A DNA stretch of 64,000 bases from Maritimibacter harenae (lineage in GTDB: Bacteria > Pseudomonadota > Alphaproteobacteria > Rhodobacterales > Rhodobacteraceae): positions 356,367 through 420,366 of the forward strand of contig NZ_WTUX01000010.1 in assembly GCF_009882975.1 (NCBI RefSeq), read 5' to 3'. Made by a program: the position numbers and the translations under genes. Numbering within the stretch: the first letter of the stretch is position 1; the number at the start of each line of letters is the position of its first letter. Shown here in pieces: positions 1-9,417 of this stretch. The notes under the pieces were generated by a model, which was not told where the DNA came from, searched no databases, and saw only the letters and a program-made list of their open reading frames with translations.

Positions 1-708
1 GGCGGTGGTCAGGATGAAGTAGAGCGCGAGCACGGCGACCAGCGCCGGGGTGGCGAGCGCGCCCACGGCGAAACCCGCGATGAGCAGCGTGGCCATCATG
101 GGGCCGCCGTAGCGTACCGGCAGGCGGCCCGACGCGAAGGGGCGATTGCGCTTGGTGCGGTGGCGCCGGTCCGCGTCGAGGTCCGACAGGTCGTTCAGCG
201 TGTAGACCGACGAGGCGACGAGCCCGAAAGCGAGAAACGCGAGCAGCGCCTGGAGGATCGTCAGGGGCGTGAAGGCGTGGGCGGCGAAGACCGGCAGGAA
301 CACCAGCACGTTCTTCACCCATTGATGTGGGCGCATCTGGCGCAGGATCTCGCGCGGGCCACCTTGGGACCGTGTGGCCGGGAGGTCGGCGGGGCGCGCA
401 GTGCCCGCTTCGGTCGCGTCGAAACAGCCCAGGTGCCGTATGACGGCCGCGCCGAGCTCGGGGTGGTCGCCGTATGTGAGCACGGTGCGCTTGCCCGCCG
501 CCCGGGCCGCCTTGCAGGCCGCCACCACCTCGGGGTCGAATGGAAACCGGGCCGGGTTCGGCACCCGGCGGCGGCGCGGGTCGCGCAGGCTGCGCAGGTC
601 GCGCGACAGGTTCCACCAGAAAAGCTCGGCCGCAAGGTTGCCGTGGAGCAGGTCCCGGTCGAGGTCGACGGTCAGGGTGTCGGCGTTTGCGGGACGTGTC
701 TGGTTCAC
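1..708 (-). CDS. UbiA-family prenyltransferase with N-terminal HAD remnant (partial, cut by left edge)
   Basis: The visible 236 residues are the N-terminal part of a UbiA-superfamily membrane prenyltransferase, which moves a polyprenyl chain onto an aromatic or sugar-phosphate acceptor. The entry motif RPHQWVKN, a hydrophobic segment and the Asp-rich loop NDLSDLDADR (about residue 172) are clear. Residues about 10-100 resemble a shortened HAD phosphatase fold: DLDRDLL stands where DxDGTL is usual, and the later HAD motifs are absent. The GTG at 708 is chosen because an in-frame stop lies eight codons upstream with no ATG between. The gene leaves the window at position 1, so length and acceptor cannot be judged. 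HAD-UbiA fusions are known in relatives of decaprenyl-phosphate phosphoribosyltransferase, but I cannot assign the substrate. No promoter or RNA is obvious between this gene and the divergent one at 869. Confidence 0.85.
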   Translation of the reverse strand, partial: MNQTRPANADTLTVDLDRDLLHGNLAAELFWWNLSRDLRSLRDPRRRRVPNPARFPFDPEVVAACKAARAAGKRTVLTYGDHPELGAAVIRHLGCFDATEAGTARPADLPATRSQGGPREILRQMRPHQWVKNVLVFLPVFAAHAFTPLTILQALLAFLAFGLVASSVYTLNDLSDLDADRRHRTKRNRPFASGRLPVRYGGPMMATLLIAGFAVGALATPALVAVLALYFILTTA

Positions 709-868
709 GGGAATCCGGCGGTCTTGCGGTTATCGGGGCCACACTGCCCCGCCCGGGCCTGTTGACACAACTGCACAAAAGTGGGGCGCTGCGCGAAGCC
801 CGGCGCTGTAGACTCGCGGTCACGGTCACGCTAGCAATTTCCTGAATTGGTTAAAAAGGAAGTATGCC

Positions 869-2335
869 GTGAAAGGGATTGGCCTCGTCGCTGCATTGAT
901 GTTTCCCGTCGCCGCTTTCGGCCAGGACGCGGGGGGCGGGGCCGATCCGATGACCGACACGGCACAGGCGCCCGCCGAGGCGCGGAGTCCGCTTGGCACG
1001 GTTGCTCGCAAGCCCGACGGCCATGCCGAGGGTGAGGATCCGCTGGGTGTCGCGCGGGCGATCAAGCCGCTTCAGGCCAAGGGCGACGTGTTCGAACGCC
1101 AGGACGTGGTCACGGCGCAGGCGGAGGTCGAGGCGCCCGAAGAGACCGCCGCAGGCGGCGAGGTCATTTCATCGGGCGGCGGGGAAGACATGGCCGCCGA
1201 AACGGGGGCCGATGCGGCGGAGGCCGGGACGGACCAGCCCGTTGTCGTGGCACAGGCCGAGGACCCGGCCCCGGAGGTCGGGCAAGAGGAACCCTCGCCG
1301 GACGTGGAAGCGGCCGAGGAGACCGCCGCTGCCGAACCGGCACCCGACCCGCTCGAGCTTGCCGCCGAAGAATGCCTCGACATTGCCGGACCCGCGAACG
1401 CCGGTGTGCCCGCCGCCGCGGTCGATGCGGACACGCAGCGGCGTACGCTCACGCGCGCGGCCGAGGCCTGCACCGAGGCGGCGACGGCCGAGAAAGCCGA
1501 CCCGGAAGTGCTTTTCCATGCCGCCACCATCGCGCGCGCACGCGGCGATGCGCAGGCGACCTTCGACCTGCTCACCCGCGCGGCCGAGGCCGGGCTCGGT
1601 GCCGCCGAGACGCGGCTGGGCGACTACTTCCTCTTCGGCGTCGGCCCCGAGGGTCAGGACATCGCCCGCGCCGTCGACCACTACCGCGCGGCGGTCGAGC
1701 TCGAAGACGCGGCCGGGATGACCACGCTCGCGCTTCTCTACCAGGTGGCGCGCGGCGTGCCCCGCGATCCGGAGCGGATGGTGGAGCTCATGACCCGGGC
1801 GGCCGAGCAAGGCTATCACTTCGCGCAGTATCGCCTCGCGCAGACCTACCTGAACGGGGACGGAATCCCCGGCCGGGCGAGCGAGGACCTGGGCATCCCC
1901 GATGCGGCCAAGGCGGTGACCTACTACACCCGCGCGGCCGACAACGGGAACCTGTCGGCGGCGCTGGAGCTGTCGAACCTCTACGCCGACCCGTCGTCGG
2001 GCCTGCCCGACAACCCCGAGGAACAGGTGCGGCTCACGCGCATGGTGTCGCGCACCGGCCATGCCCCGGCGATCGCGCGCATGGGCGTGTTCTACGAGAC
2101 CGGGCGCGGCGTGGACTACGATCCGGCCGTCGCGGCAGGGCTCTACGTGCGTGCGCTGGAAACCGGTGAGCTGAGCTTCGCCGACCTGCGGCGCGGCGCG
2201 GCGGGGGAATGGGACCGTGACACGGCGCTCGAGTTCCAGAAGATCCTGCAGGAGCGGGGCCTCTACCGCGGCGCGCTCGACGCCATCGTGGGGCCGGGAA
2301 CCGCCGCGGCGGCGCGTGGCCTGGCCGACGGCTGA
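869..2335 (+). CDS. Secreted SEL1/TPR-repeat protein
   Basis: This is a 488-residue exported repeat protein of unknown role. The start is a GTG preceded by an AAGGA-like ribosome site at about 857-861. Residues 1-18 form a signal peptide (MKGIGLVAALMFPVAAFG) followed by a long acidic, Ala/Glu-rich low-complexity stretch to about residue 165. Residues about 195-430 hold SEL1-type repeats, seen as recurring A..G...A...L...Y..G.G motifs such as RLGDYFLFGVGPEG, YRLAQTYLNGDGI and RMGVFYETGRGV. The C-terminal 35 residues (LQERGLYRGALDAIVGPGT) resemble a peptidoglycan-binding-like helical motif. SEL1 proteins usually scaffold envelope or signalling complexes, so a periplasmic scaffold is the safest guess. 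It stands alone and is followed by a strong terminator. Confidence 0.85.
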   Translation: MKGIGLVAALMFPVAAFGQDAGGGADPMTDTAQAPAEARSPLGTVARKPDGHAEGEDPLGVARAIKPLQAKGDVFERQDVVTAQAEVEAPEETAAGGEVISSGGGEDMAAETGADAAEAGTDQPVVVAQAEDPAPEVGQEEPSPDVEAAEETAAAEPAPDPLELAAEECLDIAGPANAGVPAAAVDADTQRRTLTRAAEACTEAATAEKADPEVLFHAATIARARGDAQATFDLLTRAAEAGLGAAETRLGDYFLFGVGPEGQDIARAVDHYRAAVELEDAAGMTTLALLYQVARGVPRDPERMVELMTRAAEQGYHFAQYRLAQTYLNGDGIPGRASEDLGIPDAAKAVTYYTRAADNGNLSAALELSNLYADPSSGLPDNPEEQVRLTRMVSRTGHAPAIARMGVFYETGRGVDYDPAVAAGLYVRALETGELSFADLRRGAAGEWDRDTALEFQKILQERGLYRGALDAIVGPGTAAAARGLADG

Positions 2336-2353
2336 CGGGTACCGGCCGGGCAT

Positions 2354-2384
2354 GAAAAAGGGGGCCGCGCGGCCCCCTTTCGTT
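2354..2384. terminator. Bidirectional rho-independent terminator
   Basis: A GC-rich inverted repeat (GGGGGCC / GGCCCCC around a CGCG centre) has a run of A on its left and TTTCGTTTT on its right. It lies between the convergent SEL1-repeat gene and scoB and can serve both strands. Confidence 0.8.
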
Positions 2385-2404
2385 TTGCCAGCTCCGATTG
2401 CCGA

Positions 2405-3028
2405 TCAGACGATGGTCGCCTCGGTCTTCTCGCGGATCTCATCCTCGGTCACGCCGGGTGCGGTCTCGACGATCTTGAGACCGCCCTCAACCACGTCGAG
2501 CACGCCCAGATCGGTGATGATCCGGTCGACGACGCCGGTGCCGGTGAGCGGCAGGGTGCATTCCTTGAGCAGCTTGGGCTCACCCGCCTTGTTGGTGTGG
2601 TCCATCACGACCACGACCTTCTCGACGCCGGCCACGAGGTCCATCGCGCCGCCCATGCCCTTCACGAGCTTGCCGGGGATCATCCAGTTCGCGAGGTCGC
2701 CGTTCTCGGCCACTTCCATCGCGCCCAGGATCGCTGCGGCGATCTTGCCGCCCCGGATCATCGCGAAGCTCATGGCGCTGTCGAAATAGGACGTGCGGTT
2801 GAGTTCCGTGATCGTCTGCTTGCCGGCGTTGATGAGGTCCGGATCCTCCTCGCCCTCGAAGGGGAAGGGGCCCATGCCCAGCATGCCGTTCTCCGACTGA
2901 AGCGTGATGTCCTTGTCGCCCACGTAGTTGGCGACCAGCGTCGGGATGCCGATCCCGAGGTTCACGTACATGCCGTCTTCGAGTTCCTGTGCGGCCCGTT
3001 CGGCCATCTGGTTACGATCCCAAGGCAT
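2405..3028 (-). CDS. scoB: 3-oxoacid CoA-transferase subunit B
   Basis: This is the beta subunit (207 residues, normal for the family) of a heteromeric succinyl-CoA:3-oxoacid CoA-transferase. The enzyme moves CoA from succinyl-CoA to acetoacetate or a related 3-oxoacid in the cytoplasm. The SENGMLGMG motif contains the glutamate that forms the covalent CoA thioester in this family. The glycine-rich segment GIGIPTLVANYV near the start and KGMGGAMDLVAG near residue 135 are also typical. The ATG at 3028 overlaps the scoA stop by one base, so the two subunits are translationally coupled. A longer upstream reading frame is only antisense or out-of-frame sequence within scoA. Because the aromatic pathway in this window is 4,5-cleavage, this pair more likely serves ketone-body or polyhydroxybutyrate metabolism than beta-ketoadipate. 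Confidence 0.93.
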   Translation of the reverse strand: MPWDRNQMAERAAQELEDGMYVNLGIGIPTLVANYVGDKDITLQSENGMLGMGPFPFEGEEDPDLINAGKQTITELNRTSYFDSAMSFAMIRGGKIAAAILGAMEVAENGDLANWMIPGKLVKGMGGAMDLVAGVEKVVVVMDHTNKAGEPKLLKECTLPLTGTGVVDRIITDLGVLDVVEGGLKIVETAPGVTEDEIREKTEATIV

Positions 3029-3750
3029 CAGGCTTCCTCCCGCTTGCGCGTCGTGACTTTTTCGATCCGCTTCTCGTGCTCGCCCTGGATGATGCGGTGC
3101 ACGTAGATGCCGGGCAGATGGATGTGATCGGGGTCGAGCGAGCCGCGCGGGACGATCTCTTCCACCTCGACGACGCAGACCTTGCCGCACATCGCCGCCG
3201 GCGGGTTGAAGTTGCGGGCGGTCTTGCGGAACACGAGATTGCCGGTGTCGTCGGCCTTCCACGCCTTCACGATGGACAGGTCGGCGAAGATGCCTTCCTC
3301 GAGGATGTAGTGCTCTTCCTGGCCATCGGGGCCCGTCGGGAAGGTCTTGACCTCCTTGCCCTCGCCGATCTGCGTGCCGTAGCCGGTCTTCGTATAGAAG
3401 CCCGCGATCCCGGCGCCGCCCGCGCGCATGCGCTCGGCCAGCGTGCCCTGCGGGTTGAATTCGAGCTCAAGCTCGCCCGAGAGGTACTGGCGCATGAATT
3501 CCGCGTTCTCGCCCACGTAGGACGACATCATCTTCTTGATCTGGCGGGTGTCGAGCAGCTTGCCGAGCCCGAACCCGTCGACGCCCGCGTTGTTCGAGGC
3601 CACGGTCAGGTTCTTCACGCCGCTGTCGACCACGGCGTCGATCAAGAGCTCCGGGATGCCGCACAGGCCGAAGCCCCCCGCGGCGATGAGCATGTCGTCG
3701 CGCAACAGGCCATCCAAAGCGGCCGTGGCGGACTCGTAGACTTTTTGCAT
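3028..3750 (-). CDS. scoA: 3-oxoacid CoA-transferase subunit A
   Basis: This is the alpha subunit (240 residues) that pairs with the scoB product. The N-terminal [15 protein letters not shown] motif and the following [15 protein letters not shown] stretch are characteristic of CoA-transferase family I alpha subunits. The start at 3750 ([12 protein letters not shown]) is preferred over an upstream ATG at 3783 because it matches family N-termini and has an AGGA-type ribosome site just ahead. It is the first gene of a two-gene operon and is transcribed away from the antiporter operon. Confidence 0.92.
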   Translation of the reverse strand: MQKVYESATAALDGLLRDDMLIAAGGFGLCGIPELLIDAVVDSGVKNLTVASNNAGVDGFGLGKLLDTRQIKKMMSSYVGENAEFMRQYLSGELELEFNPQGTLAERMRAGGAGIAGFYTKTGYGTQIGEGKEVKTFPTGPDGQEEHYILEEGIFADLSIVKAWKADDTGNLVFRKTARNFNPPAAMCGKVCVVEVEEIVPRGSLDPDHIHLPGIYVHRIIQGEHEKRIEKVTTRKREEA

Positions 3751-4041
3751 CTGTCCTACTTTCCCTTGGTGACTGGGTGGCACGCCGCGCGTCGGCGCGC
3801 CAACATTCCTCCCCGCCGATCACGCGGGATGCGGCGTGACCTTAGCCCCCGCCGGATGGCCGTTCAAGCGACGGCCCCTAGGTAAGATTACGCATGGAGC
3901 GGCGCACGGCACGCGCCGCGGCGTGTGGTCCACAGGCGCGAAAAACTCGTAGAGTTCACAGGAATGCGATTGGTTTCCGGCGCTGAAACCATTAATCAGG
4001 CCGCCAAGCAAGAAAACGGACAGCCGACGTGGGGACGATCG
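3751..4041. promoter_or_regulatory. Divergent promoter region between scoAB and the pha operon
   Basis: About 290 bases lie between the start codons of scoA and phaA. I see an inverted repeat GGTTTC-N7-GAAACC at about 3971-3989 that could be an operator or leader hairpin for the pha side. I cannot place convincing -35/-10 boxes. No small gene is supported. Confidence 0.4.
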
Positions 4042-6903
4042 ATGGGTGACGGGAGCAACCTGCTGGTTATCATTGCGCTTTTGCCCTTCGTGGGCGCGCT
4101 GGTGCCGGGGTGGATGATCCGCGCGGGACGCAATGCCTGTGCCACGTTCACCGCCGTTCCCACGATCCTCGCGCTCGTCATGCTCGGCATCCTCGCGCCC
4201 CGCGTGATGGGGGGCGAGGTGATCCAGGCGCAGTTCGAGTGGCTGCCGCAACTGGGGCTGTCGGCCTCCTTCTTCCTCGACGGGCTGGGCCTGCTGTTCG
4301 CGGGCATGATCCTGGGCGTCGGCCTTCTGATCATCCTCTATGCCCGCTTCTACCTCTCGGGCGACGACCCGATGGGGCAGTTCTACACCTATCTGCTGCT
4401 GTTCCAGGGCGCGATGCTGGGCATCGTGCTGTCCGACAACATCCTGCTTTTGCTGGTGTTCTGGGAGCTCACGTCGCTCTCGTCCTTCCTGCTCATCGGC
4501 TACTGGAAGCACCTGCCGGAAGGACGGCAGGGCGCGCGCATGGCGTTGGCGGTCACCGGGTCCGGCGGGCTCGCCATGATCGGGGGCATGCTGATCCTGG
4601 GCAACATCGTGGGCAGCTACGAGCTCACCGACATCCTGTCCTCGGGCGAGATGATCAAGGAGTCGGAGTGGTACCTGCCGGCGCTGATCCTGATCCTGCT
4701 GGGCGCCTTCACCAAGTCGGCGCAGTTCCCGTTCCACTTCTGGCTTCCCCACGCGATGGCCGCGCCGACGCCGGTGTCGGCCTACCTGCACTCGGCCACG
4801 ATGGTGAAGGCGGGCGTCTTCCTGATGGCCCGCATGTGGCCCGCCCTCGCGGGCACGCCCGAGTGGTTCTACATCGTCGCGACGGTGGGGCTGATCACGA
4901 TGGTGCTGGGCGCGCTGATCGCGCTCTTCAAGGACGACCTGAAGGCGCTTCTCGCCTTCTCGACGGTGTCGCACCTCGGCCTTCTGACCATGCTTCTGGG
5001 CTTTGGGACCACCGCCGCCGCGGTGGCCGCCGTGTTCCACATCATCAACCACCTGACCTTCAAGGCGGCGCTCTTCATGACCGCCGGGATCGTGGACCAC
5101 GAGGCGCATACCCGCGACATCAAGAAGCTGGGCGGGCTTGCCCGGCTGATGCCGATCACCGCGACCATCGGGACGGTCGCGGCGCTGTCGATGGCCGGTA
5201 TCCCGCTCTTCAACGGGTTCCTGTCGAAGGAGATGATGCTCGAGGAGGCCTCGCACACCTACTGGTTCGAGAACCCGTGGATCGTCCCGGCGCTCGCCAC
5301 CATCGGCGCGCTCTTCTCGGTCGCCTACAGCCTGCGTTTCATCTTCCACACGTTCGGCGGCCCGGTGCGCGACGATTACCCGCACAAGCCGCACGACCCG
5401 CCCTTCGGCATGTACGTGGCCCCCGCGCTGCTCGCCATCCTGGTCATTCTGATCGGTGTGATGCCTTTCCTCGCCGAGCCGCTGGTCGAGGTCGCCGCGT
5501 CGGCCGTGACGGGCGAGGCGCTGCATCCGCACCTGAAGATCTGGCACGGCGTCACGCCCGCGCTCTTCATGTCGATCGCCGCGATCGTCGGGGGGATCGT
5601 GCTTCTCCTGCTCCACCGCCCGCTGGACCGCGCCTGGATCGCCGCGCCCCGGCCCGAGGCCAAGGTCATCTTCGACTGGCTCATCGAGCGCCTCGCCACG
5701 GCCGCGCGCTGGTTCAGCGACCTGACGCACAACGGGTCGATCAGCCGCTACCTGGCCATCTTCACCGCGACGGCCGTCGTGCTGGGCTACGTCGCCTATA
5801 CCGGCGGAGGCCTGGCCGCACCGAGCCGCGAGATCCTGCCGGTGCCGCCGATCGCCGCGGTGGGCTTCGTCCTCCTGGTGGTGGCCACGGCCTCGGTCGT
5901 CGGTATGCACCGGAACCGCTTCCGCGCGCTGGTGCTGATCGGGATCATCGGGCTGATGGTGTCGGCGGGCTTCGTCTATCTCTCGGCGCCCGACCTCGCG
6001 CTCACGCAGATCTCGGTCGAGACGGTGACGATCATGCTCCTGCTGCTCGCGCTGCACTTCATCCCGAAGACGACGCCGAAGGATTCGTCGATGCTCATCA
6101 AGGCCCGCGACGCGGTGATCGCGCTGGGCGCGGGCGGCGGCGTGGCGGCGTTGACATATGCCTTCCTGATCCGCGACATCGACACGATCTCGGGCTTCCA
6201 TCTCGACAATTCCTATGCCGGGGGCGGCGGCAACAACGTGGTCAACGTGATCCTCGTGGACTTCCGGGGCTACGATACCTACGGCGAGATCATCGTGCTG
6301 GGGATCGCGGGCCTGATCATCTATGCGTTGATGACGGCGCTTCTGAACGGGCCGGCCAGCCGCAAACTGCGCAATACCGACTTCGCGCGCGACCTGTCGC
6401 GCGACCGTCACCCGCTGATGATGGTCGTCGCGACCCGGGTGATGATGCCCATCGCGGTGATGGTCGGCGTCTACATCTTCCTGCGCGGCCACAACTACCC
6501 GGGCGGCGGCTTCGTCGCGGGGCTGGTGATCGCGATCGCGCTTCTCATGCAGTACATGGCCTCCGGCTTTGCCTGGACGCAATCGCGCCAGCGCATCCAG
6601 TACCATGCCATGATCGGATGGGGCGTGGTGATCGCCGGGCTGACCGGGGCAGGGGCCTGGCTGGCCGGCAAGCCGTTCCTGACATCGGCCTTCGGCTACG
6701 TGCACCTGCCCCCGATCGAGGAGTTCGAGCTGGCCACCGCCGCGCTCTTCGACCTCGGGGTCTTCCTGACCGTGCTCGGCGCGGTGATGCTGATGCTCTA
6801 CAGTCTCAGCCGGATCGCGCGCTATGCCGGCCAGTCGGTGAACCTCGAACCCATGGATTACGACCCCGCTGACCGGGTCAAGCAGCGGGAAGGGAGCGAA
6901 TAA
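4042..6903 (+). CDS. phaA: Pha/Mrp Na+(K+)/H+ antiporter, fused subunits A and B
   Basis: This 953-residue membrane protein is the large subunit of a multisubunit cation/proton antiporter related to complex I. Residues up to about 520 are the NuoL-like proton-translocation core, including the HAMAAPTPVSAYLHSATMVKAG stretch with its conserved His and Lys and the GGLARLMPIT region. Residues about 590-760 match the DUF4040/MrpA C-terminal helices. The last 150 residues are an MrpB domain (TRVMMPIAVMVGVYIFLRGH, NYPGGGFVAGL), so A and B are fused as in the Sinorhizobium pha system. The ATG at 4042 is chosen because the membrane domain begins directly after it. An upstream in-frame ATG at 3925 would add a polar 39-residue leader. 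It heads a tightly packed operon. Confidence 0.93.
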   Translation: MGDGSNLLVIIALLPFVGALVPGWMIRAGRNACATFTAVPTILALVMLGILAPRVMGGEVIQAQFEWLPQLGLSASFFLDGLGLLFAGMILGVGLLIILYARFYLSGDDPMGQFYTYLLLFQGAMLGIVLSDNILLLLVFWELTSLSSFLLIGYWKHLPEGRQGARMALAVTGSGGLAMIGGMLILGNIVGSYELTDILSSGEMIKESEWYLPALILILLGAFTKSAQFPFHFWLPHAMAAPTPVSAYLHSATMVKAGVFLMARMWPALAGTPEWFYIVATVGLITMVLGALIALFKDDLKALLAFSTVSHLGLLTMLLGFGTTAAAVAAVFHIINHLTFKAALFMTAGIVDHEAHTRDIKKLGGLARLMPITATIGTVAALSMAGIPLFNGFLSKEMMLEEASHTYWFENPWIVPALATIGALFSVAYSLRFIFHTFGGPVRDDYPHKPHDPPFGMYVAPALLAILVILIGVMPFLAEPLVEVAASAVTGEALHPHLKIWHGVTPALFMSIAAIVGGIVLLLLHRPLDRAWIAAPRPEAKVIFDWLIERLATAARWFSDLTHNGSISRYLAIFTATAVVLGYVAYTGGGLAAPSREILPVPPIAAVGFVLLVVATASVVGMHRNRFRALVLIGIIGLMVSAGFVYLSAPDLALTQISVETVTIMLLLLALHFIPKTTPKDSSMLIKARDAVIALGAGGGVAALTYAFLIRDIDTISGFHLDNSYAGGGGNNVVNVILVDFRGYDTYGEIIVLGIAGLIIYALMTALLNGPASRKLRNTDFARDLSRDRHPLMMVVATRVMMPIAVMVGVYIFLRGHNYPGGGFVAGLVIAIALLMQYMASGFAWTQSRQRIQYHAMIGWGVVIAGLTGAGAWLAGKPFLTSAFGYVHLPPIEEFELATAALFDLGVFLTVLGAVMLMLYSLSRIARYAGQSVNLEPMDYDPADRVKQREGSE

Positions 6904-6904
6904 C

Positions 6905-7258
6905 GTGGAACTGATCGTCGCCAGCGCCGTGGGCGTGCTGACCGCGGGGGGCATCTATCTCATGCTCCGGCTGAGGGCCTTTCCGGTGATCCTCGGGCTC
7001 GCGCTGCTGTCCTATGCCGTGAACATCTTCATCTTCGCCTCCGGCCGGCTCGCCGTGAACATGGCGCCCGTCCTGAAGTACGGGGAGGCGAGCTATACCG
7101 ATCCGCTGCCGCAGGCGCTGGTCCTGACGGCGATCGTGATCTCCTTCGGCATGACCGCCGTGCTGGTCATGATCGCCATCGGCGCGTTCCTCGACAGCGG
7201 GACCGACAAGGTGAACATCGCCGACAGCGACGCGGATGTGGAGGACCCGGTGAAATGA
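6905..7258 (+). CDS. phaC: Pha/Mrp antiporter subunit C
   Basis: This 117-residue membrane protein is the NuoK-like small subunit of the antiporter. Three hydrophobic helices are visible, with the family segment AFPVILGLALLSYAVNIFIF. It starts with GTG one base after the phaA stop. Its own stop overlaps the phaD start in an ATGA arrangement, so translation is coupled on both sides. Confidence 0.92.
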   Translation: MELIVASAVGVLTAGGIYLMLRLRAFPVILGLALLSYAVNIFIFASGRLAVNMAPVLKYGEASYTDPLPQALVLTAIVISFGMTAVLVMIAIGAFLDSGTDKVNIADSDADVEDPVK

Positions 7259-8919
7259 ACCACTGGATCATCGCCCCTGTCATCCTGCCCGCCCTGATCG
7301 CGCCCATCGTGGGCTACGTGATGCGCCACGACATCTCGCTGGCGCGGATCGGGTCGACCATCGGCACGGTCCTTCTCGTGGCGATCGCCGCGGGGCTGTT
7401 CTGGACCGCCTCGGACGGGCAGATCCACGTCTACCGCCTGGGCGACTGGCCCGCGCCCTTCGGGATCGTGCTGGTGCTCGACCAGCTGTCGGCGCTGATG
7501 GTGCTGCTCACCTCGGTCCTCGCGCTGCTCGTGCTGATCCACGCCATATCGACCAACTGGGACCAGAGAGGCGTGCATTTCCATGCGCTCTTCCAGTTCC
7601 AGCTCATGGGGATCTGCGGGGCCTTCCTCACCGGCGACGTCTTCAACCTGTTCGTCTTCTTCGAGGTGCTGCTGATCGCCTCCTACGGCCTGATGATCCA
7701 TTCGGGCGGCAAGATGCGGATGCGCGCGGGCCTGCAATACGTGATCATGAACCTTGCGGGCTCGACCCTGTTCCTGTTCGCGCTGGGCACGCTCTATGCT
7801 TCCGCCGGCACACTCAACATCGCCGACCTCGCGGTGCGCCTGGCCGAGATCCCGGAGAGCGAGGCGGGGATCGTGCGCGTCGCCGCGATGCTCCTGATGA
7901 TCGTCTTCGCGGTGAAGGCCGCGCTCTTCCCGGTGCAGTTCTGGCTGCCGGGCGCCTATTCCAACGCGCCCGCTCCGGTTGCCGCGCTCTTCGCCATCAT
8001 GACCAAGGTGGGCGCCTACGCGATCCTGCGGGTCCACACCATCGTCTTCGGGCCCGAGATCGCGGCGACCGAGCACATGGCGGGCCTGTGGCTTTTCCCG
8101 GCCGCGATCGTGACCATTGCGGTGGGCGCGATCGGCGTGCTGGGCGCGCGGCGGCTTCTGCCCCTGATCGCCTTCTCGGTGCTGGGGTCGATGGGCACGC
8201 TGATGATCGCGATCTCGGACTTCTCGCCGGGGGCCACCACGGCGGCGCTCTATTACCTCGTGCATTCGACCTTCGCGGCCGCGGCCCTGTTCCTGGTGGC
8301 CGACCTCGTGGTCACGCGCCGCCCCGGCGACACGCTGGGCACCCTGCCGGCCACGGTGCAGAACGGCCTCTTCGCGGCGCTCTTCTTCGCGGCGGCCATC
8401 GGCATGGCCGGGATGCCGCCCCTGTCGGGCTTCCTGGGCAAGCTCTTCGTTCTCGACAACCTGCGGGTGCCCGAGGAAATGCCCTGGGCCTGGAGCGCGG
8501 TGCTGGTCGGGTCGCTCGTGACCATCGTCGGCTTCGCGCGCGCGGGCAGTGCGCTGTTCTGGAAATCCACCTCCTTCGTCCTGCCCGAGAACGTCGTCTC
8601 CGAGGACGAGGAAGAGGAAGAGACGCATATCACGCACGAACCGGCCCGCGCCTGGGAAGTCGCCCCGACGATGATGGCGATCGGCGCGCTGGCCGCGCTG
8701 TCGATCTTCGCCGGCCCCGCCGCGCGGTACTTCGAGGCGACCTCGGCCCAGCTCTTCGAGCGGTCGCTCTACGTCGGCGCGGTGCTGGAGAACCCCGAAG
8801 GGCTGAAACCCTATCCCGACGCCCACGGCGAAGATGACGGCGAGGCGGAGAGCCACGGGACGGAAGAAGCCGAAAGTCACGGCACGGCCGCCGCCGACGG
8901 TGAAAAGGAGGCGCACTGA
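7255..8919 (+). CDS. phaD: Pha/Mrp antiporter subunit D
   Basis: This 554-residue, NuoN/M-like subunit forms the second proton channel of the antiporter. The core of about 14 helices contains VKAALFPVQFWLPGAYSNAPAP and a KVGAYAILR stretch with the conserved lysines. Two features are unusual for the family. One is an internal cytoplasmic acidic patch (SEDEEEEETHITHEP, about residue 445). The other is a roughly 40-residue C-terminal tail rich in Asp, Glu, His and Ser with a repeated ESHGTEEAESHGT. The tail could bind cations or simply be a disordered extension. The start overlaps the phaC stop by four bases. Confidence 0.93.
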   Translation: MNHWIIAPVILPALIAPIVGYVMRHDISLARIGSTIGTVLLVAIAAGLFWTASDGQIHVYRLGDWPAPFGIVLVLDQLSALMVLLTSVLALLVLIHAISTNWDQRGVHFHALFQFQLMGICGAFLTGDVFNLFVFFEVLLIASYGLMIHSGGKMRMRAGLQYVIMNLAGSTLFLFALGTLYASAGTLNIADLAVRLAEIPESEAGIVRVAAMLLMIVFAVKAALFPVQFWLPGAYSNAPAPVAALFAIMTKVGAYAILRVHTIVFGPEIAATEHMAGLWLFPAAIVTIAVGAIGVLGARRLLPLIAFSVLGSMGTLMIAISDFSPGATTAALYYLVHSTFAAAALFLVADLVVTRRPGDTLGTLPATVQNGLFAALFFAAAIGMAGMPPLSGFLGKLFVLDNLRVPEEMPWAWSAVLVGSLVTIVGFARAGSALFWKSTSFVLPENVVSEDEEEEETHITHEPARAWEVAPTMMAIGALAALSIFAGPAARYFEATSAQLFERSLYVGAVLENPEGLKPYPDAHGEDDGEAESHGTEEAESHGTAAADGEKEAH

Positions 8920-8922
8920 GCC

Positions 8923-9417
8923 ATGCTGTTACGACGTCTCGTTCCCCACCCGCTGCTGTCGCTTCTGCTGCTGGTCGTCTGGATCCTGCTGGTGAACAAG
9001 ATCACCGTGGGCAACCTGCTCCTGGGCGGGGTGCTGGGGCTGCTGGTGCCGATCTTCACCGCGCCTTACTGGCCGGACCGCCCGGTGGTGCATCGGCCGC
9101 TCAAGGTCGCCGAATACATCCTCGTGGTCCTGTGGGACATTCTCGTGGCCAACGTGCAGGTCGCGTTCATCGTGCTGTTCAAGCCGAACGCGAAGATCGA
9201 AAGCCACTGGATCAACGTGCCGCTCGAGCTCACCTCGGCCGAGGCGATCACGGTCCTCGCAGGGACGATCACCATGACGCCGGGCACGGTGTCCGCCGTG
9301 CTGTCGGCGGACGCGGGCAACATCCTGGTCCACTGCCTTCACACGGACGACCCGGACGCGGTCCGCGACGACATTAAGTCGCGCTATGAACGTCGATTGA
9401 AGGAGATCTTCCAATGA
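8923..9417 (+). CDS. phaE: Pha/Mrp antiporter subunit E
   Basis: This 164-residue protein is the MrpE-type subunit. It has N-terminal hydrophobic helices (HPLLSLLLLVVWILLVNKITVG), the conserved IKSHW-like segment (here KIESHWINVPLELTSAEAITVLAGTI, in shortened form) and a soluble C-terminus. It begins three bases after the phaD stop and overlaps phaF by four bases. Confidence 0.9.
   Translation: MLLRRLVPHPLLSLLLLVVWILLVNKITVGNLLLGGVLGLLVPIFTAPYWPDRPVVHRPLKVAEYILVVLWDILVANVQVAFIVLFKPNAKIESHWINVPLELTSAEAITVLAGTITMTPGTVSAVLSADAGNILVHCLHTDDPDAVRDDIKSRYERRLKEIFQ

Noticed and set aside
160-765. Plus-strand frame of 201 codons at the left edge
   Set aside because: It is antisense to the UbiA-family gene, whose Asp-rich motif and membrane segments are clear.
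3820-6954. A 1,044-codon antisense open frame over phaA
   Set aside because: It has no hydrophobic or catalytic motifs and a biased His/Arg/Asp/Gln composition; phaA on the other strand is unmistakable.
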